A DNA stretch of 64,000 nucleotides, taken from positions 83,735,951 to 83,799,950 of the forward strand of contig NC_089225.1 in the NCBI RefSeq assembly GCF_963924675.1, written 5' to 3'. Below the pieces are notes generated by a model. The model was not told the origin of the DNA. It saw only the letters and a list, made by a program, of their open reading frames with translations, and ran no database searches. Positions within the stretch are counted from its first letter, which is position 1; each line of letters begins with the position of its first letter. The position numbers and the translations under genes were made by a program. The DNA is from Phocoena phocoena (Eukaryota > Chordata > Mammalia > Artiodactyla > Phocoenidae). Of the stretch, positions 56,117-64,000 are shown piece by piece.

Positions 56117-56269
56117 TAATTATATATTTTATAAAGGTTTTCATCATGCTGAAGTATGATTTTCTTATGTATTGGGACCATTTGGGGGTTCTTTTCACCT
56201 TTGGGTTACACATCTCTAAGCATGTTACAGCAGGTAAAAAGAAGCGTTCAACATTCTGAAGTTACTAAC

Positions 56270-56470
56270 AATTGACATCTGCATAGTACTTTACAGTTTA
56301 CATGGTTCTTTTGTCGACCTCATCTCACTTTACCCTTACAACACTCCTGTAAGAGGGAAACAAGACTTAGGGAGACAGAGGATGAGTTATGGGACTGGCA
56401 TAGCTATTAAGTAGTAGAGCCAGGTTTCAACACAGGCCTCTTGACTCAGAGATTACTATCCCTCAGATAT
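56270..56470 (-). mobile_element. Possible MIR/MIR3-type remnant, inverted
   Basis: GTACTTTACAGTTTACATGG, CTTACAACACTCCTGTAAGAGG, AGTAGTAGAGCCAGGTTTC and AACACAGGCCTCTTGACTC follow the inverted-MIR order. Confidence 0.55.
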
Positions 56471-57359
56471 CTTCAAAGAGTTTCAGGAAAATTTTCACAG
56501 ACTTATCTATTTGGAAAAGAAGGCTTCCCATCTCTCCCTTTCTCTCCCCCACTGCTCGTTTAGTTTGGAAACATCTAAAATGTTCCAGATGTGAAGATAC
56601 ATGCATGACATGCAATACAGATGTCATGGTAAGTCCAAGTTTGAACACTGGTCCATTAAAGCATGTGTATTACCATGGTCAAAAGCAAGACGTTGGAAGC
56701 TGAGTGCTAAATATTTGTTAACACTATCAATAGAAGACACATTTTTTAGGGACTTTGAGGGTTGTGGAGTAAGAGAAGGTAATATGACTTCTTGGCTACC
56801 AGTCATTCTTTCAGAATCACTCCAAGTTCAATTTCAACCTAGTAAGCCAAAAGTCTAAAATGTTTAATGAAAAACTTGGCTGTGGACTTCCAATATAGTT
56901 CCTAGTAAAAAAATCTGAATTCACATCTTAACTCTTTGGATTTGGGGGCAAAAGAAGATATTGATTACCAGTAAGAACAACTGTGAGCAATGCTGGAGCT
57001 GTTTCGGGAATTTCTGCTGCAATGCTTACTCAGCCCATCACGTTATAGCACCTTTGGAAACAATTGTGCAGGCAGGGATTGAACAATAAAGAAATGCAGA
57101 GGAGCCTGAAGGAAGCAGAAAGAGCCTATCACTAAAAGTAAACAAACCACTAAAAATAAACAAACACACAGACTTGGAGACATTCCCACCAGTAGAATTA
57201 GCCTTAAATAATGATGACAATGAAATCTCACCCCTTCCATGAAGCTTTTCCTTTGACCTTGACCAAACATCACCTTCCAATTATGAAGTTCTGTAACACC
57301 TAAGTTCTAGCACTTTTAGAGCTGAAATGGGAATCCTAGAAAGCATCTGGGGGAAATAC

Positions 57360-57970
57360 TCTAGCCAGCTGGCTGAATACAGAATCAAGATTAATAAAAA
57401 ATAATAGCTTTACCATAAATTAGCAAAACCCAATTAGAAAACACAATGGGAAAAAACAAACCCCATTCACAATAGAAACAAAAGATATAACACCTAGCAA
57501 TAAATCTAACAAGAATGTGTAGGCCCTATGTAAGTAAAACTAAAAAGCTACTGAAGGAAATATGGAAAATCTAAATAAATATGGAAGAGCTACAGAAATG
57601 GAGAGTTATGCTACGTTCCTCCTAGATGGAAATACTGAAAATGTTAAGATTTCGATTCTTCCCAAATGAATCCATAAATTCAATGTAATCGCAATCAAAA
57701 TTCTACTGAATTTTCACAGAAATTGACAAGCATGTTTTAAAATTCATATGGAAGTGAATATGGACAGAATTAATTAAGGCCTTTAAAAAAAATAAACAGA
57801 GGCATTACTCTTAACAGATTGCAAAACATCCCATAAATCTATAGCTGTTAAAAGAGTGTGATTTTAGCATAGAAATGTGTTTTAAAATTCAGTGGGAAAA
57901 ATTAGTGGGATGGGATGGTTTAGAAGTATAGAAAGAGAATCATGTGTCTATGGGAATTTAGTACCTGATA
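57360..57970 (+). mobile_element. Ancient L1 fragment (RT domain region)
   Basis: GATTAATAAAAAATAATAGC, CAAATGAATCCATAAATTC, GTAATCGCAATCAAAATTC and CATATGGAAGTGAATATGG are decayed L1 ORF2 text in plus orientation. Frames are closed throughout. Confidence 0.7.
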
Positions 57971-57984
57971 AACGCAGTATTTAA

Positions 57985-58340
57985 AATTAATGAGTATAAG
58001 TTATGGATGCATTCTGCAACAGGTAACAGACACCTGAAAAATAGTGGCTTCATCACACAGGGATTCATTTTCCTCACATAAGAAGTAGAGGCTCTGAAGA
58101 TCCACGTTCCCTTCAGCTTTTTATTCCAACCTCCTAACCACATGTTCTTACCTTCATGTTCATTGCCTCCTAGGCAACCAGCTGCCCATCCTTCAGTCTC
58201 ATGTCCCCATTTTAAGCAGGAGTAAAAAAGTAAAATCAAAGAAACAAGGAATAACGAATGTTTCTTGAAAGTAGGACTTTACCAGAAGTCCCGGTAGGCT
58301 TCTGCCTCCATCTCGTTGGTGAGAACTCTTGTCATGCCAT
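57985..58340. repeat. Ancient interspersed repeat, unassigned
   Basis: The text CAACAGGTAACAGACACC .. AGTGGCTTCATCACACAG .. TCATTTTCCTCACATAAG .. TACCAGAAGTCCCG looks like an old repeat related in style to 11.8 and 63.5 kb, but alignment by eye is not convincing enough to name it. Confidence 0.35.
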
Positions 58341-59039
58341 CACAACACGAGTTATAGTCATCTTAAAATTCTTTTATCTTCAAACTTGTGTGTTGTAAGT
58401 GAAGTCCAATGGGACAATGGAGCATGTGCATGAACCCAGGAGGTATGTGCAATATGCATGCTCACTGGTCTGGTTGCCGCACTCATGTATAGCATTCATG
58501 ATGAAAAATGAGCAAAGAATTCTAGTGGATACATGGAAATTCAGTGAGACTCAAAGCAAATACAAAATAAGCACACAGTATCTGTAACTGAGGAAGTGGG
58601 GGCTGTGACAGCCCTAAGAGGCATGTTTTCCATTCAAACCAGAACTTGCTTCCAACACAGAAGCAAGTTCCTTTTCCTTTCTGTTGTTCCTTACTAATCA
58701 GTAAGTTTAAGGTAGAGAGTGTTGATGGAATGTGCATGTATCAAAAAGTGACATTTAAAAAGCTGAATTAGTTTTGTACAGTGTTCTCACCATTCTAGTA
58801 AGAATAAAATACATATATGCATGTACAAGCCATGATATATTGACACAAATTGTACAATTTCAGGGATTGTGCAAAGCAGTTACGCACAGGGCTGTGAACA
58901 TGTCAGGACTGTTCACATGACTAGAAAAGACCTGAGAATACCCTAAGCTCTCACCTTTGGATAATGAAATCTCTGGTGAATTACTAGGGACCACCAAAGC
59001 TAAACAAGCAGAGAGTTCAGTGGTCACACATGACAAAGA
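58341..59039. other. Unassigned sequence, no gene found
   Basis: No named repeat or gene. The short open frames at 58399-58587 and 58737-58522 show no family features. Confidence 0.4.
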
Positions 59040-60526
59040 ATACAGGCTATAGAGAATTGTTCAGAAAATTTACTAAGTAAACAACAACTACAAAAAATAG
59101 CAATAATAACAAACTCTGGAAATGGGGCAGACTCTGAATTCTAGAATTGGCACATTGTATTATTTTAAATGTCCAGTTTTCAACAACAACAAAAAATATA
59201 AGACATGTAAATATACCAGAAAGTATAAACCATACACAGAGGGAGGAAAAAGCAATCAATAGAACCTGTCCTTGAGGAAGCCCAGACATTGGACTCACTA
59301 GTCAAAGACTTTAAATCAACTGTTTAAAATATGTTAAAAAACAAACAAACAAACAAAAAAACCTAAAGAAAGCCATGGTTAAAGAGCTAAAGGGGAGTAT
59401 GAGATTAATGTTTCATCAAATAGAGGATATTGTAAGGAAACAGACATAACAAGAAAAGAACCAAATAGAAATACTGAAGTTGAGAAATACAGTAACTGAA
59501 ATTTAAAAATTCACTACAGGGGTTAAACAACAGATTAGATCAGGCAGAAGAAAGAATCAGTGAACTTGATCATGTTAATTAAGATGATCTAGTCTGAGGA
59601 ATAGAAGGGTAAAAGAATTAAAAAAGAAATAGAACAGAGTCTGAGATATGTCAACCATAACATCATATGCACAGTGAGAGTTCCAGAAGGAGAGGAGACA
59701 GAGAAAAGAGCAGAAAGAATATTTGAATAAATAATGGTTGAAAATTTCTCAAATTTGATGAAAAACATTAATCTACATATCCAAGAACTCCACTGAACTC
59801 CAAGTAGTATAAACTTAGAGATTCATACCAAGATACATCATACTCAAACTCTCTAATACCAAAGGCAAAGAGAGAATCTTGAAAGCAGCAAGAGAGTAGC
59901 AACTCATTACATACCAAAAAAAAAAAAAGGCTTCAATAAGTTTAGCAGCCAATTTTTCTTCAGAAACCATGGAGGCTGGAAAGCAGTGCTGAAAGCAGTT
60001 TCTTTCAAAGTGCTGAAAGAAAACGGTGTAAATCAAGAAATCTGTGTACTGCAAAACTATCCTTTGAAGAAGAAATTGACATTGTCAAGTAAACAAGCAC
60101 TGAGACAGTATTCATGTATTTTTTGTTTATAACACTTTTTTTCTCCTAACTTTAAAGACAGAAAATAATAATTATAAATATGTGTTGAAGGGTACACAGT
60201 GCAAATTTTTATAATTTTTATGATAATAACTACACAAAGAAGTTATATAGGAACAATGTTTTGTATACTATTAAAATTAAGTTGGTTTTAATTTGAACTG
60301 GACTGTTTTAAATTAAGATGTTACTGTAATTCCCAGGAAAACTACCAAGAAAATAATTCAAAAATATATAGTAAAAGAATTAACAAGAGAATTAAAATGC
60401 TATACAAGATAATAGTTATTTAACACAAAAGAAGGCAGTAAAGGAGTAATACAGGAACAAGAAGACATAAGATATGTAGGAAACAAATGGCAAAATGGCA
60501 GATGTAAATCCTGCCTTTATTAGTCT

Positions 60527-60893
60527 GCTCAAGCTGCCATAAGAAAATACCACAGACTAGGAAGCTTAAACAACAGATACTTGTTTTCTCACAGGTTTGG
60601 AAACTGCGCTAGCAGGGTTGGTTCTGGTGAAGACTCTCTTCCTAGCTTGCAGATGGTCACCTTCTCACTGTGTCGTCACATGGGCTTTTCTCTGTGAACA
60701 CACAGAGAGAAAGACCTCTGGTGTCTCTTCCTCTGTTAGAAGAATATAAGTCCAACTGGATTAGGACCCCACTTTTATGACCTCAATTAACCTTAACTAC
60801 CTCTTTTAAGGGCCTTTCTCCAAATATAGTCACATTGGGGGTTTGGGCTTCCACACATGAATTTTAGGGGGCACAGTCAATAAAACTATCTTA
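60527..60893 (-). mobile_element. MaLR-type LTR (MST/MLT1-like), inverted, nested in L1
   Basis: TATTAGTCTGCTCAAGCTGCC, ACCACAGACTAGGAAGC, TTGTTTTCTCACAGG, TGGTGTCTCTTCCTCTG and CACATGAATTTTAGGGGGCAC are in order for an inverted MST/MLT1-type LTR. L1 text is continuous around it. Confidence 0.8.
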
Positions 60894-61194
60894 GTAATTT
60901 CAGTAAATGTGAAAGGAATAAACACCCCAATTAAAGTAAATGATTGGCAGAATGAGTTAAAAAAATTTGACTCAACTACATACTGTCTACAAAAGACATG
61001 CTTTAGATTCAAAGTCACAGATAGATTGAAAGTAAAAATAACAGAAAAATATGCACCTTAAAACAATGATCAAAAGAGAGCTGAAGTGGCTGAAGATAAA
61101 ACAGACTTGAAGAAAAAATTGTTGCAAGAGATGAAGGACATTTTATAATGATAAAAGGGTCAAGAAAATATAGGACATATATGCATCATACAGA

Positions 61195-61462
61195 GGTATT
61201 ATATATTACATACATTATACATCTATATATAATATATAATGTGTATATAATATATGACCTAATATAGATGTATAATATATATTGTATAAATATATATATT
61301 ATATACTGTATATATATACACCTAACAAGAGAGCATCCAAAATACATTATATATTATATACTTTATCATCTACATTATATTATATAATATATATATATTA
61401 TATTAAATATAGATGTATAATATATATTGTATAAATAAATATATATTTTATAATATACATTA

Positions 61463-61518
<56 letters not shown>
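61195..61518. repeat. AT-rich tandem duplication with (AT)n run
   Basis: AATATAGATGTATAATATAT starts at 61261 and again at 61406. L1 text GAGCATCCAAAATACAT at 61331 recurs as GAGCACCCAAAATACAT at 61526. A pure AT run of about 50 bases lies at 61468-61517. The structure is a duplication of about 145 bp with an added AT expansion. Confidence 0.85.
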
Positions 61519-61522
<4 letters not shown>

Positions 61523-62139
61523 ACAGAGCACCCAAAATACATGAAGCAAAAACTGGCAGAATTAAAGGGAGAAATAGACAATTCAACAACAACAATGGGA
61601 GATTTCAATATACAACTTCCAATGATGGGTAGAACAACTAGCCAAAAGATTAACAAGGAAATAGACTTGAATAACTCTATAAAACAACTAGCTATAACAG
61701 ACATCTATAGAAAACTCCATTCAACAATGACAGAACACATATTCTTCTCAATTGTACATGGAATAGTCTCCAGGACAAACCATATGTTAGATCATAAAAA
61801 AGTCACAAAAAATTTAAAAGGATTGAAATAATACAAAGCATGTGTTTCCCAATCACAATGGAATGAAGTTAGAAATCAATAACAAGGAAATTTGGGGAAT
61901 TCACAAAAATGCAGAAATTAAGCAACACACTCTCAATAACCAATGTGTCCAAGAATAAAACCACAAGGGAGATCAGAAAATACTTTGAGATGAGTGAAAA
62001 TGAAAACAAACTTACCAAAATTTATGGGGTACAGCTAAAGCAGTGGAGAACTTTTGCCCTATCTGCTTTGTTTGAAATTCATAAGAATGCACTCAAGTGC
62101 AGTAATACAATTTTTAAAAGTTTGTAATTGTCAAAAGTT

Positions 62140-62340
62140 TGGCAATTCCTCATTTAACAGTTGGAGACCCAGTGGTCCAGAAAGGTTGAAAAATTTTCCC
62201 ACAGTCACAGTGCTGGTCAGTGGAGACTCAGTAGAACCCAGGGACCCCAAGTTCCTGCATTATTTGTGGATCCATCACACATTCCTTCCTTCTCCATCAT
62301 ACTTCTGTATTACACCACTAATATTCAAATCATTCTTTCT
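62140..62340 (-). mobile_element. Possible MIR-type remnant, inverted
   Basis: GGAGACCCAGTGGTCCAGAAAGG, TTTCCCACAGTCACAGTGC, TCAGTAGAACCCAGGGACC in inverted-MIR order. Weak. Confidence 0.45.
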
Positions 62341-62449
62341 TTGCTGTCACAGGCTACAACTCATTGTGCATTTACTTTAATCCACTAGACTATTAGTTCA
62401 TCAAATATGAAGACTTCCTTGTGTTTCTCTGGGTGCATTTGCATGGCAC

Positions 62450-62592
62450 TTTGAACAGTAATTATGAAAGCATACTTCAGGCACCCATTATATTGCAGGC
62501 ACTGGGCTAGGCAGTAGAGATAAAAGGTGAACAAGACACAGTCGCTTCCACTGAGGAGGTCAGTCACAGTCTAGTACGTGCTCAATAAATTC
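62450..62592 (+). mobile_element. L2 LINE fragment
   Basis: CACCCATTATATTGCAGGCACTGGGC, AGGTGAACAAGACACAGTC and GTGCTCAATAAATTC are L2 landmarks in plus orientation. Confidence 0.65.
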
Positions 62593-63540
62593 TTTGCTGA
62601 TAAAGTAAATGGATTATGAAGCCTCCAAATAGACCATCCTGCTTACTTAATAGCACTTTCTATGTTTACTGAAATACTTTAAAACATCATATAAAAAGCT
62701 CAGAATGAAGAGCTAATCAGACACTTATTTCTCCAACAGTATATTAAAACCACTAGTGAGCATCCCAAACTCACATTTTTCAGACCAAAAAGGTCTAAAA
62801 TAAGGTCTAAGTAAAGCTTTTCCCATCCAGGTAGGTGATTTGTGCCGATAAATGCAGTCATACGCTTCCAAGCAGTAGGTCCTTGGGGATATTTCCTGCA
62901 CTTTGAAAAATAAACTTAAGGGAGATTTCTTTTTAAATTAATAATATAAAATGCATCCCTAGTTTAGAAAGTAAATTCAATTGCAGATGCAAAGTTAACA
63001 TACTTACACAGAGAAAGAAACCTGAAAGAAATGGGTTGCATTACAGACTGGATTGGTCAGGTCTAGGTCTTTCTAAAGAGCAGTAGTTTCCTGGGCCTTT
63101 CCTAGCTCTGTTACCACCAGACACACACAACTGCTGTAGAAGGGATAGTGCCAAGCCTCTGAGGAGCTGGACAATACTGGTTTTTATTCTCTGTGGGCTC
63201 TGAGTGTCAGGCTGCTGCAAAATGTAGCCCTGGGAAGACCCTGCACGTTTGCTTTCAGAGGTCACCGCTGCCTCTTGATGCTTGCTGGATCTTTTCCCTA
63301 AACAAACAAACAAAAAAGCTCTGTTACTGACCAGTTCAGTTGCAAAGGTTAAAGGCTGGAAAGTCTGGAAAAGAGTTCATGGGTAACAGGAGGTTTCAAA
63401 AATGGGACCCAGAGTTGGAGTCATGGTGACCTAGAACCTAAAGAAGCATTTTCATTACTTCTAACTTGATGGCCCAAGTCACTGAATTCAGATTTTTTAA
63501 AATCTTAACTTAGTACTTCTTAGTATTTAGTGACTATTTT
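62593..63540. other. Unassigned sequence, no gene found
   Basis: A 90-codon minus-strand open frame (63313-63041) is Ser/Gln-rich and shows no recognisable family. Short AAAC runs occur at 63300. Nothing else is nameable. Confidence 0.4.
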
Positions 63541-63950
63541 AGTCAGGGCTGGCTAGGTTATGCTGCAGTAAAACAAACAAACAAACAAACAAAAACTCCA
63601 CGCATCTTAGTGGGTGTTAATAAAGTTTTATTTCTGGTTCTTGTAATATGTCTATCACTGGTTGGCAGAAACCTCTGCCCATTGTAGACACTCAGAATTC
63701 TAGGCTACTGGAGCCGCCACCATCTCAAACACTGCTGGTCACCATGTGAGAGGAAAGAGAGATCTGGAGGGTCTTTTTCTGGCAATTACATGACCTTGCC
63801 CAAAGTGACACGTATCCCTCCACTGACAACACATTCGACAGAGCTAGTCACGTGACCCCACCCAACCTCAAGGGGGCAGGAAGTGCAAGCCTACTGCTGC
63901 ACCCAAAGTCAGAGAGACAGAAATATTTGGAGAACAGCAATGACCTTCAC
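63541..63950 (+). repeat. Ancient interspersed repeat, same family as 11.8 kb
   Basis: Blocks GTCAGGGCTGGCTAGGTTATG, AGTGGGTGTTAATAAAG, CTGCTGGTCACCATGTGAGAGG, ACCTTGCCCAAAGTGAC and GAGCTAGTCACGTGACCCC share order and orientation with 11780-12230. An (ACAA)n run at 63571-63594 lies inside it. The family is not named. Confidence 0.55.
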
Positions 63951-64000
63951 AGGTATAAGAGTGATAATGAAAGCAAAACAGAAATTCCAGCATTCCAGTT

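Larger units (their letters stand above)
59040..62125 (+). mobile_element. Ancient L1 from ORF1-side region to endonuclease domain
   Basis: The 5' part (AGAGAATCTTGAAAGCAGCAAG, GAAACCATGGAGGCTGG, GTGCTGAAAGAAAACGG) is old L1 sequence upstream of ORF2. After a MaLR-type LTR at 60527-60893 the L1 resumes (AAGGAATAAACACCCCAATT .. TCTACAAAAGACATGC). It then enters the ORF2 endonuclease: a stretch to 61831 keeps the GDFN motif and the GIVSRTNHMLDH block. The domain is damaged by an AT-rich expansion at 61195-61518. The 3' side is lost after about 62125. Confidence 0.75.

Noticed and set aside
1..64000. CRISPR arrays, bacterial operons, phage or plasmid features
   Set aside because: None present. 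Repeat content and retroelements are those of a mammalian nuclear genome.

Overview
The window is nuclear DNA of a mammal and most likely of a cetacean. The diagnostic signal is fourteen copies of a tRNA-derived SINE that starts GGCTTCCCTGGTGG and exists in two lengths. This matches the CHR-1/CHR-2 families of whales, hippos and ruminants. The short form ends ..CGTACCGCAAAA and has nearly intact target-site duplications, and I saw no BovB or Bov-tA/ART2 copies, so a whale or dolphin fits better than a ruminant. Family names are recognised by eye; no library search was run.

I found no functional host gene, rRNA, tRNA gene or CRISPR array. The only gene-derived sequences are two retropseudogenes. 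One is an old, broken copy of CMBL (carboxymethylenebutenolidase homologue) at about 10.48-11.16 kb on the plus strand. The other is a full-length but disabled copy of ribosomal protein gene RPL13A at 44.45-45.62 kb on the minus strand, complete with long 3'UTR, A-tail and a 17-bp target duplication. The rest is retroelement debris plus unassigned single-copy sequence, as expected of intergenic or deep intronic DNA.

Layout. 0-10 kb: unassigned sequence, three SINEs, a TG microsatellite and L2/MIR remnants. 10-18 kb: CMBL pseudogene, three more SINEs and ancient repeats. 18.3-22.2 kb: two decayed plus-strand L1s, the first carrying a SINE and a 162-bp younger L1 tail. 22.2-26 kb: minus-strand endogenous retrovirus pol debris, interrupted by a MaLR-type LTR and containing a 240-bp direct duplication. 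27.3-28.4 kb: a young 5'-truncated L1 with a 15-bp perfect duplication. 33.2-38.2 kb: a composite of at least three L1 insertions in both orientations, with a 783-codon open stretch of ORF2. 41-44.5 kb: L1 fragments of several ages, including a 61-bp L1 insertion. 45.9-55.5 kb: four solo LTRs of MLT1 type, all on the plus strand, around L2 and L1 remnants. 57-62 kb: ancient L1s with an AT-rich expansion inside an endonuclease domain.

No genes work together here; what the window records is the order of insertion events, read from nesting and target-site duplications. No undescribed system was found. The most interesting structures are the composite L1 at 33-38 kb, whose 5' junction merges into homologous L1 sequence, and the pair of near-identical inverted L1 arms 6 kb apart.
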